From assembly GCA_030528545.1 (NCBI GenBank), contig JAUMYR010000010.1:7862-14474 (forward strand): a stretch of 6,613 bases of DNA, given 5' to 3'. The DNA is from Propionibacteriaceae bacterium. GTDB lineage: Bacteria; Actinomycetota; Actinomycetes; Propionibacteriales; Propionibacteriaceae. Positions 1-6,333 of the stretch are shown here, one piece after another. A program made the position numbers and the translations under genes. The notes beneath the pieces were generated by a model that searched no databases, was not told the origin of the DNA, and saw nothing but the letters and a program-made list of their open reading frames with translations. Numbering within the stretch: position 1 is the stretch's first letter; every line of letters begins with the position of its first letter.

Positions 1-38
1 GCCGTCGCGCTGAGGCGTCGGCGTTAGCAGTCGCACCC

Positions 39-87
39 CGATGGGCCCTTGTCCGCGACCGATGGTGTCGTGGCCAAGGGCCCATCG
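39..87 (-). terminator. Hairpin after the HAD hydrolase gene, probable terminator
   Basis: A perfect 13-bp inverted repeat, CGATGGGCCCTTG (39-51) against CAAGGGCCCATCG (75-87), continues after one mismatch (52/74) into seven more pairs (53-59 with 67-73, one of them G-T) around a 7-base loop (60-66). It begins 10 bases past the HAD stop codon, where a transcription terminator would sit. No T-run follows on the minus strand, so it would be a U-tract-less hairpin of the kind often proposed in actinobacteria. The structure is seen directly; its termination role is inferred. Because it is symmetrical it could also stop transcription arriving from the left. Confidence 0.6.
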
Positions 88-97
88 CCCGGGTAGC

Positions 98-757
98 TCA
101 GCGCAGCCTCAGCCGGATGCCCTCGCCGGTGTCGGCCCAGGAGACCGCGTCCAGGTTCGGCACGAGGGCATCGGCCGGTAGGTCCTCCCTGGCGGTGGTG
201 GTCAGCACCCCGAGCGTGGCGCACCCGGCGGCGCGGGCGGCCGCGACTCCCGCCGGTGCGTCCTCGACCACCAAGATATTGGCTGGGTCGACGCCCAATA
301 GTTCGGCTGCCTTGAGGAAGGGATCGGGGGCGGGTTTGCCCCGCTCCACCATGTCGCGGTGCACCATGACCGCGGGGGCGGGCAACTGGGACATCGCGAA
401 CCTGACGCCCAACAGCGCCGCGGTGCACGATGTGGCGATGGCGACCCGGTCGAGCGGAAGCTCGGCGAAGGCCCTGAGTGCTCCCGGAAGCGGGACGATA
501 TCGGCGTAGTCGGAGACTTCGAGTTCCTCAATGCGCGCGGATGCCTCGGCGACGAGTTCGGCTGGCAGGATCGCCTCCACCACCTGACCGCTCGGCATCC
601 CCTGACACCCTGCGAGTTGCTCGCGGGTGACTCCGTATTCGTCGGCCCAGCGTAGCCACGAGCGCAACGTCGCCTGGCCGGATGCGATCAGTGTCTCATC
701 TAGGTCGAAGACCACCGCGCCGAAGGCTCGTCCGGCAAGTACCCCTAATTCACTCAC
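98..757 (-). CDS. HAD-superfamily hydrolase, sugar-phosphatase/phosphoglucomutase-like (subfamily IA)
   Basis: This encodes 219 residues, a normal length for a cytoplasmic haloacid dehalogenase-fold phosphatase with a helical cap. All four HAD motifs are visible: motif I VFDLDET with nucleophile Asp18 and acid/base Asp20; motif II IATS near 107-110; motif III Lys141 in GKPAPDPF; motif IV VVEDAPAG with Glu165 and Asp166 for Mg2+. Residues about 25-85 between motifs I and II are the cap, followed by PLPGA (89-93), typical of the beta-phosphoglucomutase and small sugar-phosphatase group. By family knowledge it hydrolyses, or less likely isomerises, a small phosphorylated metabolite; the exact substrate cannot be read. 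The residue after Asp20 is Glu rather than the usual Gly. The GTG start at 757 is the only sensible one: the next in-frame GTG (codon 15) lies directly before motif I. It has no clear Shine-Dalgarno, but a TAGGGT box lies six bases upstream. It is transcribed away from the other genes and is probably functionally independent of them. Confidence 0.9.
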   Translation of the reverse strand: MSELGVLAGRAFGAVVFDLDETLIASGQATLRSWLRWADEYGVTREQLAGCQGMPSGQVVEAILPAELVAEASARIEELEVSDYADIVPLPGALRAFAELPLDRVAIATSCTAALLGVRFAMSQLPAPAVMVHRDMVERGKPAPDPFLKAAELLGVDPANILVVEDAPAGVAAARAAGCATLGVLTTTAREDLPADALVPNLDAVSWADTGEGIRLRLR

Positions 758-903
758 CCATGCACCCTACCCGTTTGGTCCGCCCAGCCTCTCTCCGGAG
801 GGAGACCACACCGGCCAGCCCTGTGCGCTCACTACGCCGATCGTTTCCTTGTCTAACCGCGATCCGAATGCGACACTGCTGGGCACCAGCCAACGGGACA
901 ATC
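758..903. other. Divergent intergenic region between the HAD gene and the membrane-protein gene
   Basis: These 146 bases separate the leftward HAD gene from the rightward membrane-protein gene and must hold both promoters. Besides the TAGGGT box there is a 16-base dyad, CTCTCTCCGGAGGGAG (789-804), symmetrical except for one T-G pair, which could be a regulator site. A weak rightward promoter guess is TTGTCT (849-854) and GACACT (872-877) with 17 bases between; its -10 half is poor. I see no small gene here. Confidence 0.4.
764..769 (-). promoter_or_regulatory. Possible -10 box of the HAD gene (leaderless geometry)
   Basis: On the minus strand TAGGGT fits the actinobacterial -10 pattern TAnnnT and stands exactly six bases before the GTG start, so transcription would begin at or next to the start codon. 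No recognisable -35 box is found 17-18 bases further upstream (AGAGGC or GAGAGG). The sequence is short and the call rests on its spacing and on the missing Shine-Dalgarno. Confidence 0.35.
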
Positions 904-2025
904 ATGACGACTGATTCTTTATACCTTCCCTATCACCCGGCACGGGGCCGGTCTCACCGGGCCTCGCTGATTCTGACTATCGTCGCTTCCTGGTGCGCAC
1001 TGGCCTATTTCGTCCTGATTTCCCCATATGAGGCCCCGCCGCTCATCAATCTGTTCAGCGTTCCGTCATTCAGCGCCCTGATCCTCATCAGCTTCGCGGC
1101 CATATACGGAGTCTTCCGTGCCGAAACCTCGGCACCCCACCTCTTTCTCTTCGCGTGGATGACGCATATCTGCCTGGTGCGATTTGACCTGATCCGGCCC
1201 GTCACCGTTGGCCTGGACCCGCCCAATTTCCTATCCCCTGACAACGACTCCGATCTGATCGCCCTCGGCCACGTCTATGGGCTGACCCATGATGAAGTGC
1301 GGTGGCTGCTGCTCGGGGCGACTATCGTCTCGGCGGTCTCCTGGCTGGTCGCCCGCCAGGTCACGCGTTCGCCGATCACCCGCGATCTGGCGCTGACACT
1401 GGTGGCGTTCGGGACTCTTTTGTCGGCGAGCCACCTAACAGTGGCTGTCCTGGCCGGGCTGCTGGCACCGATCCTCCCTGAGGACGTGGCCCTAGCGGTC
1501 CTCAGTTTCCTAGCCGCGATCACCGCCACGGTGTCACTGTTCATCCGGGCACCGATCGGTAGAGCGGCGGTGTCGGCCGGCCTCGCGGCGTGCGCGCTGA
1601 CGCTGTGCCTGTCCTTACCCGATGGCGTATCGCTCTATGGCAGGGCAGCCATGTATGCCATTCCGATCCTGGCCATCTGGCTTCCTGGGACCAGCGGCTG
1701 GTTCCGGGCCGGGAAAGGCCCACACGCCCCGCGGCGGCTTTTCCCTCCAGCCGAGGACCCGGACCTGACCGAGTTGCTGGAGCCCCGGATGCTGTTGTGG
1801 TGGGCCGTCCTGCTCGGCCCCTTCAGCTACGGCCTCTACCGCCGGTGCGCCCAGGTCACCGACCACGTGATGGGTATGTCCACCGAGCCCTATACCCGGG
1901 CTTGGACGAAGGGCTGGGCGATCAACGCCATCAGTCTCAGCGCCATCTACCTGCTACTTGGGCTGACCGCGGTGTGGGGCGAGGCTCAGCCATCTGCTGA
2001 CCGGATGAGCCCAGCCCGCTTGTGA
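904..2025 (+). CDS. Uncharacterised multi-pass integral membrane protein
   Basis: I do not recognise this 373-residue protein. It is strongly hydrophobic, with about eight to ten likely membrane segments near residues 21-40, 53-72, 78-92, 134-150, 161-187, 195-214, 219-238, 247-262, 297-311 and 340-360. There is no cleavable signal peptide; the N-terminus (YHPARGRSHR) is basic and probably cytoplasmic. A soluble loop at about 95-133 is acidic (SPDNDSD, 111-117) and carries a His-rich stretch ending in THDE (128-131). A second polar stretch near 270-295 is rich in Pro, Glu and Asp. ATG 904 is chosen because the hydrophobic protein begins there and a weak GGGA lies five bases upstream. The frame stays open to 682 and an ATG at 868 is possible, but the added residues are Arg/Pro-rich and overlap the HAD gene. 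It ends inside the tetR promoter/operator. It has no ATPase, protease or transferase motif that I can see. Real gene: fairly sure; function: unknown. Confidence 0.75.
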   Translation: MTTDSLYLPYHPARGRSHRASLILTIVASWCALAYFVLISPYEAPPLINLFSVPSFSALILISFAAIYGVFRAETSAPHLFLFAWMTHICLVRFDLIRPVTVGLDPPNFLSPDNDSDLIALGHVYGLTHDEVRWLLLGATIVSAVSWLVARQVTRSPITRDLALTLVAFGTLLSASHLTVAVLAGLLAPILPEDVALAVLSFLAAITATVSLFIRAPIGRAAVSAGLAACALTLCLSLPDGVSLYGRAAMYAIPILAIWLPGTSGWFRAGKGPHAPRRLFPPAEDPDLTELLEPRMLLWWAVLLGPFSYGLYRRCAQVTDHVMGMSTEPYTRAWTKGWAINAISLSAIYLLLGLTAVWGEAQPSADRMSPARL

Positions 2026-2048
2026 GTGAGCACTCACTCATTTATGCT
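2020..2048 (+). promoter_or_regulatory. Promoter of the TetR-ABC exporter operon
   Basis: TTGTGA (2020-2025, four of six matches to TTGACA) and TATGCT (2043-2048, four of six to TATAAT and a fit to TAnnnT) are separated by 17 bases, the preferred spacing. The predicted transcription start falls at about 2055, the first base of an in-frame GTG. The -35 box overlaps the stop codon of the membrane-protein gene. The boxes are seen; activity is inferred, strengthened by the palindrome lying in the spacer. Confidence 0.6.
2023..2040. promoter_or_regulatory. Probable TetR operator (8+8 bp palindrome)
   Basis: TGAGTGAG and CTCACTCA form a perfect inverted repeat around a CA centre, 18 bases in all. 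It fills the spacer between the -35 and -10 boxes just upstream of a TetR-family gene, the usual position for an autorepressor site. TGAGTGA/TCACTCA half-sites are common among TetR-family operators. Bound repressor would block RNA polymerase and shut off the regulator and both transporter genes. Confidence 0.75.
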
Positions 2049-2054
2049 TGGGCG

Positions 2055-2642
2055 GTGACCAGAGCCACCCCCATGAACCCCGATCAGCGGCGAGCGGCGA
2101 TCGTCGCGGCGGCCCGGCCGTTACTCGCCACTCATGGCACGGCCTTCACCACCAAGCAGATCGCGGCGGCGGCCGGTGTCGCCGAGGGGACGATCTTCCG
2201 GGTGTTCTCCTCCATGAGCGAACTCCACGAAGCCATCGTCGATGATCTCCTCGACGCCGGAACGACCCGGCAGGCCCTGGCCTCCATCGATGCGGGCGCG
2301 CCTCTTCTCCGGCGCGTAGCCGCGGCGATCGAGGTGCTACAGCAGCACGCCCGCGACGCTCAGGCATTGTTCGCCTTCCTCCACCGGCCAGCCGCACGGG
2401 ACGAGCAGGGCCGATGCCGCCTCGACCGCTACCAAACGGCCGCCGAGGCTCTCACCCGGACGCTGGAGACCGTGCTCGCCCGCGACGAGGCACGATTCAA
2501 ATTGCCCCTCGCCCAGACCTCCGCGGCGCTACGAGCGATCGCCATCTCCTCGGTGCATCCGATGCTGGGTGGCGCACACCCGAGCGATCCAGAGGTCCTC
2601 GCCGGCCTCTTCCTCACCGGTTTCGCGCAGGAGAAACCATGA
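2055..2642 (+). CDS. TetR/AcrR-family transcriptional regulator of the exporter operon
   Basis: From GTG 2055 this is a 195-residue protein, a usual TetR length. The N-terminal DNA-binding domain is clear: RRAAIVAAARPLL (helix 1), then the helix-turn-helix FTTKQIAAAAGVAEGTIFRVF at about 31-51 and SMSELHEAIVDDLL leading into helix 4. The remaining helical part is the ligand-binding and dimerisation domain, which varies and does not reveal the inducer. Start choice: GTG 2055 sits six bases after the TATGCT box, giving a leaderless message. ATG 2073 (189 residues) is the conventional alternative but lacks a Shine-Dalgarno. GTG 2022 (206 residues) overlaps the preceding stop as GTGA, but would put the operator inside the coding region. 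The gene ends with an ATGA overlap into the first ABC gene, so regulator and exporter are co-transcribed and probably translationally coupled. Likely role: repressor of its own operon, released by an exported compound. Confidence 0.9.
   Translation: MTRATPMNPDQRRAAIVAAARPLLATHGTAFTTKQIAAAAGVAEGTIFRVFSSMSELHEAIVDDLLDAGTTRQALASIDAGAPLLRRVAAAIEVLQQHARDAQALFAFLHRPAARDEQGRCRLDRYQTAAEALTRTLETVLARDEARFKLPLAQTSAALRAIAISSVHPMLGGAHPSDPEVLAGLFLTGFAQEKP
2629..2641 (+). promoter_or_regulatory. Ribosome binding site fixing the start of the first ABC gene
   Basis: AGGAGA (2629-2634) precedes ATG 2639 by four bases. It decides this start over the open frame that reaches back to 2414 inside the TetR gene, and it lies in the last codons of that gene, fitting translational coupling. 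Confidence 0.75.
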
Positions 2643-4378
2643 TCGGCAGGCTGGCCCGGCTCATCAACCGCTACGTGAAGCCCTACTGGGGGTTACTGCT
2701 CGGGGTGGTCGTCCTGCAAACCGTCGCCACCATCACCAGCCTTTACCTGCCCACCCTCAACGCCCGGATCATCGACTCCGGCGTCGTCAAGGGCGATATC
2801 GGCTTCATCTGGGGCACCGGCTGGGTCATGCTCGGGCTGTCGGCGACCCAGGCTCTCGCCCAGGTCATGGCCGTCTATCTTGGGTCGATGCTCGCGATGC
2901 GGTTCGGACGCGACGTCCGCGCGGCCGTGTTCGCCCAGGGGCTATCCTTCTCCACCCGAGAGCTCAATTCCTTCGGGGCGCCGAGCCTCATCACCCGCAC
3001 CACCAACGACGTGCAACAGGTGCAGATGCTGGTGTATACGACCTGCGCGATGCTGGTCAGCGCTCCCATCACGATGGCCGGCGGGGTCTACATGGCTCTC
3101 ACCGAAGACCTAGGGTTGTCGTGGATCATCGCCGCCTCGGTCACCCTGCTCGGCATCGGGATAACTCTGCTCATCATGTTCTTGGGCCCGCTGTTCCAGG
3201 CCATGCAAAGCCGCATCGACGACCTCAACCGGGTGGTACGCGAGCAGATCACCGGCATCCGGGTGGTCCGGGCCTTCGTCCGTGAGCGCCACGAGTCTGC
3301 GCGGTTCGAGCGCACCAACTCGGATCTGACTGGATTGTCGCTGCGCGTCGGGCGTCTGATGGCCCTCCTGTTTCCCTTCGTCGGGCTGGTCATGAACCTG
3401 TCCAGCGTCGGCGTCATGTGGTTTGGCGCGGCGCGCATCTCCTCCGGGGACATCATGATCGGCCAGCTGACGGCCTTCCTGAGCTATCTGATGCAGATCC
3501 TCATCGCGGTCATGATGACCACCTTGTGGTTCGTGATGGCGCCTCGTGCGGCTGTCAGCGCCGACCGCATCCTTGAGGTTCTAGACACCCCCTCCTCCGT
3601 CGCGCCGCCCACCGACCCGATCACCCCGACGGAGTCGCGCCTCGTGGAGTTCCGCGATGTCGAGTTCACCTACCCCGGAGCCGAGGCCCCGGTCCTTCAA
3701 GGGATCAGCTTCGAGTTGCGTCCCGGGCGGGTCACGGCCCTGATCGGTTCGACGGGTTCGGGAAAGTCCACACTGGTGGGCCTCATCCCGCGACTGTTCG
3801 ACGTGACCGGAGGGGCCGTGCTGGTCGATGGAGTTGACGTCCGGGACCTTGACCCCGATGTGCTGTGGTCCAAGATCGGCCTAGTCCCGCAACGTCCCTA
3901 CCTGTTCAGCGGCACCGTCGCGTCCAACCTGCGCTACGGCAAAGCAGACGCCACCGAGGAGGAGCTGTGGGAGGCGCTGCGCATCGCCCAGGCGTCCGGC
4001 TTCGTGGCTAAGACCGATCTGGGCCTAGAAAGCCCGGTCGCCCAGGGCGGCACCAATGTCTCGGGAGGGCAGCGGCAGCGGCTATCGATCGCGCGGGCGC
4101 TAGTGCGCAAGCCGGAGGTCTACGTCTTCGACGACGCATTCTCTGCCCTCGATGTGGCCACCGACGCACGGTTGCGGGCGGCCCTGGTTCCCCAGACCGC
4201 GGACGCGGCTGTCCTGATCGTCGCCCAGCGCGTCTCGACTATCACCGAGGCCGACGAGATCCTGGTCCTCGAAGACGGCCGGATCGTCGGACGCGGCACT
4301 CACGAGGAATTGCTAGCCTCGTGCGACACCTACGCCGAGATCGTCTCCTCCCAGCTCAGCGCCCAGGAGGCGGCATGA
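2639..4378 (+). CDS. ABC exporter half-transporter, degenerate ATP-site subunit (multidrug type, LmrC/TM287-like)
   Basis: This 579-residue protein fuses a type-I (type IV fold) exporter membrane domain to an ATPase domain. Six membrane helices lie near 17-38, 55-80, 135-156, 162-182, 242-264 and 278-303. The ATPase domain from about 335 has A-loop Tyr345, Walker A GSTGSGKST (370-378, Lys376), Q-loop Gln418, signature VSGGQ (474-478) and Walker B VYVFDD (494-499). Two catalytic positions are altered: Asp499 replaces the Glu after Walker B, and Gln530 (VAQR) replaces the switch His. Both changes mark the non-hydrolysing site of heterodimeric exporters, while its canonical signature serves the partner's site. 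It starts in an ATGA overlap with tetR and ends in an ATGA overlap with the second ABC gene, which indicates a 1:1 partner. It acts in the cytoplasmic membrane; substrate unknown, with drugs, lipids or peptides all possible. Family assignment is firm; the heterodimer is a strong inference. Confidence 0.95.
   Translation: MIGRLARLINRYVKPYWGLLLGVVVLQTVATITSLYLPTLNARIIDSGVVKGDIGFIWGTGWVMLGLSATQALAQVMAVYLGSMLAMRFGRDVRAAVFAQGLSFSTRELNSFGAPSLITRTTNDVQQVQMLVYTTCAMLVSAPITMAGGVYMALTEDLGLSWIIAASVTLLGIGITLLIMFLGPLFQAMQSRIDDLNRVVREQITGIRVVRAFVRERHESARFERTNSDLTGLSLRVGRLMALLFPFVGLVMNLSSVGVMWFGAARISSGDIMIGQLTAFLSYLMQILIAVMMTTLWFVMAPRAAVSADRILEVLDTPSSVAPPTDPITPTESRLVEFRDVEFTYPGAEAPVLQGISFELRPGRVTALIGSTGSGKSTLVGLIPRLFDVTGGAVLVDGVDVRDLDPDVLWSKIGLVPQRPYLFSGTVASNLRYGKADATEEELWEALRIAQASGFVAKTDLGLESPVAQGGTNVSGGQRQRLSIARALVRKPEVYVFDDAFSALDVATDARLRAALVPQTADAAVLIVAQRVSTITEADEILVLEDGRIVGRGTHEELLASCDTYAEIVSSQLSAQEAA
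4365..4377 (+). promoter_or_regulatory. Ribosome binding site fixing the start of the second ABC gene
   Basis: A full AGGAGG (4365-4370) stands four bases before ATG 4375, inside the final codons of the first ABC gene. It supports ATG 4375 over the frame opening at 4321 and suggests the two subunits are made in matched amounts. Confidence 0.8.
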
Positions 4379-6333
4379 GCACCAGGAAAGCCAACCAGCG
4401 CCCCCAGCATCAGCCCTCAGTTCGTGGCCCGCTCGGCCATGGCCCCACCGCCGGGGAGAAGGCAGTCAGTTTCGGGCCCTCCCTCAAGCGGTTGCTGAGC
4501 CAATTGGGCCCCGAGCTGCGGCAGATCTGCGTCGTGGTGTCGGTGGGCGTGATCGGGGTGGCCCTCGGGGTGCTGGGCCCGAAGATCCTGGGGACCGCCA
4601 CCGACAAGATCCTGGCCGGGTACGTCGGCGCTCAGATGCCCCAGGGAGTGACCAAGGAGCAAGTGGTCGAACAGTTGCGGGCCTCCAACCCCGATCTGGC
4701 CGACCTGGCCGCCAACCTAGATTTCGTCCCCGGAGAGGGAATCGACTTCGGCGCGATCGGCTCAATCCTCGCTCTGTGCCTGGCGCTGTTCGCGACCTCC
4801 AGCCTCCTGATGTACGCACAGGGCTGGATATTGAGCGGTGTGGTGCAGCGTTCGGTATACCGGATGCGTCAGCGGGTCTCGGAAAAATTGGAGCGCCTGC
4901 CACTGTCATATTTCGATTCCCAGCCCCGCGGCGAATTACTGAGCCGGGTCACTAACGACATCGACAATGTCAGCCAGACCATGCAGCAGACGATGAGCCA
5001 AGTGCTCAACGCCTTGCTGACCGTGGTCGGGGTGCTGGTGATGATGATGTGGATCTCACCGTTGCTGGCGATCATCACGCTGGGCGTCGTGCCCGTCTCC
5101 ATGATCGTGGTCGCTCTGATCGGATCACGCAGCCAGAGACTATTCGCCCAGCAGTGGAAATCGACCGGGGAGGTGAATGCTCAGGTCGAGGAGGCCTACA
5201 CCGGACATTCTCTGGTCAAGGTCTTCGGACGCCTCAACGAGGTCCAGGCCGAGTTCGCCGCTCGCAACGAAGCGTTATATCAGGCGTCCTTCAAGGCGCA
5301 GTTCCTGTCGGGAATCATCATGCCGGTCATGTTCTTCCTCGGGAACCTCAACTATGTCGCGATCGCGGTGCTGGGCGGTCTGCGCGTCGCATCGGGACAG
5401 ATGAATATCGGCGACGTCCAGGCCTTCATCCAGTATTCCCGGCAATTCACCCAGCCCATGACCCAGCTGGCGTCGATGGCCAACCTGCTGCAATCGGGAG
5501 TGGCTTCGGCCGAGCGGGTATTCGAGGTGCTGGACGCCGCCGAACAGCCCGCCGACGCGACCGGAACCCTGCCAGCCAACCCTGCGCGGGTGGCCTTCGA
5601 GCATGTGAGTTTCGGCTATTCGCCCGATGCTGAACTCATCTCGGACCTGAACCTGAGCGTCGAACCCGGCTCGACCGTGGCGATCGTGGGGCCGACCGGG
5701 GCGGGCAAGACCACCCTGGTCAATTTGCTGATGCGGTTCTATGAGCTGGGCGGAGGCCGGATCACCCTCGACGGAGTAGATATCGCTTCGGTGCCGCGGC
5801 ACGAGTTACGCGCCAATATCGGCATGGTGCTGCAAGACACCTGGCTGTTCGGTGGAACCATCCGCGACAACATCGCCTATGGGCGTCCCGGCGCGACAGA
5901 GCAGGAGATTCTCGCGGCGGCGAAGGCGACCTATGTGGACAGGTTCGTTCATTCCCTTCCCAACGGCTATGACACGCTCATCGACGAGGACGGGTCGAAC
6001 GTCTCGGCGGGCGAGAAACAACTCATCACGATCGCACGGGCTTTCTTATCTCAGCCCGCTCTGCTGATCCTGGACGAGGCGACCTCATCGGTAGATACCC
6101 GCACCGAACTACTGCTGCAGCGGGCTATGGCCAACCTCCGAAAAGGCAGAACCTCCTTCGTGATCGCCCACCGCCTCTCGACCATCCGAGACGCTGACCT
6201 CATCCTGGTCATGGACTCCGGAAGAATCGTTGAACAGGGAACCCACCACGAACTCCTCGCCGCCAAGGGACGCTACTACGACCTCTACCAGGCCCAGTTC
6301 ACCGGACCGGTAACCGAAGAGACCTCACCATAG
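4375..6333 (+). CDS. ABC exporter half-transporter, catalytic subunit (multidrug type, LmrD/TM288-like)
   Basis: This 652-residue partner has an N-terminal polar extension of about 45 residues, rich in Gln, Pro and basic residues. Membrane helices follow near 51-72, 127-152, 212-228, 232-252, 311-338 and 349-370. Between helices 1 and 2 lies a soluble insert (about 81-126) absent from the first subunit, predicted to face outside. The ATPase domain has A-loop Tyr415, Walker A GPTGAGKTT (439-447, Lys445), Q-loop Gln487, Walker B LLILDE (563-568, catalytic Glu568) and switch His599 (IAHR). The signature is unusual, VSAGEK (543-548) instead of LSGGQ. So it supplies Walker A/B and His to the hydrolysing site, and its poor signature to the other site, exactly complementing the first subunit. 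The gene overlaps its partner by ATGA and ends inside a terminator hairpin. Expected role: the ATP-hydrolysing half of a heterodimeric efflux pump in the cytoplasmic membrane, substrate unknown. Confidence 0.95.
   Translation: MSTRKANQRPQHQPSVRGPLGHGPTAGEKAVSFGPSLKRLLSQLGPELRQICVVVSVGVIGVALGVLGPKILGTATDKILAGYVGAQMPQGVTKEQVVEQLRASNPDLADLAANLDFVPGEGIDFGAIGSILALCLALFATSSLLMYAQGWILSGVVQRSVYRMRQRVSEKLERLPLSYFDSQPRGELLSRVTNDIDNVSQTMQQTMSQVLNALLTVVGVLVMMMWISPLLAIITLGVVPVSMIVVALIGSRSQRLFAQQWKSTGEVNAQVEEAYTGHSLVKVFGRLNEVQAEFAARNEALYQASFKAQFLSGIIMPVMFFLGNLNYVAIAVLGGLRVASGQMNIGDVQAFIQYSRQFTQPMTQLASMANLLQSGVASAERVFEVLDAAEQPADATGTLPANPARVAFEHVSFGYSPDAELISDLNLSVEPGSTVAIVGPTGAGKTTLVNLLMRFYELGGGRITLDGVDIASVPRHELRANIGMVLQDTWLFGGTIRDNIAYGRPGATEQEILAAAKATYVDRFVHSLPNGYDTLIDEDGSNVSAGEKQLITIARAFLSQPALLILDEATSSVDTRTELLLQRAMANLRKGRTSFVIAHRLSTIRDADLILVMDSGRIVEQGTHHELLAAKGRYYDLYQAQFTGPVTEETSP

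Noticed and set aside
88..120. tRNA-like start, GCCCGGGTAGCTCAG at 87-101
   Set aside because: It resembles the 5' end of a tRNA, but no D-arm closure, anticodon arm or TTCGA loop follows, and most of the would-be tRNA lies inside the HAD coding region.
682..903. Upstream extension of the membrane-protein frame to ATG 682
   Set aside because: The added 74 residues are Arg/Pro-rich, overlap the HAD gene on the other strand and lack a ribosome binding site; hydrophobic sequence typical of the protein begins only after ATG 904.
2022..2054. GTG 2022 as the tetR start (GTGA overlap with the preceding stop)
   Set aside because: It lacks a Shine-Dalgarno and would place the perfect operator palindrome and -10 box inside the coding region. 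Not impossible, but less likely than 2055 or 2073.
2414..2638. Long in-frame N-terminal extension of the first ABC subunit
   Set aside because: It runs in another frame through the TetR gene with Arg/Pro-rich shadow translation; AGGAGA plus ATG 2639 gives a normal-length exporter subunit.
4410..4909. Minus-strand frames opposite the start of the second ABC gene
   Set aside because: Rich in Arg, Pro, Gly and Ser as expected from the complement of GC-rich coding sequence; the plus-strand frame has clear transporter motifs.
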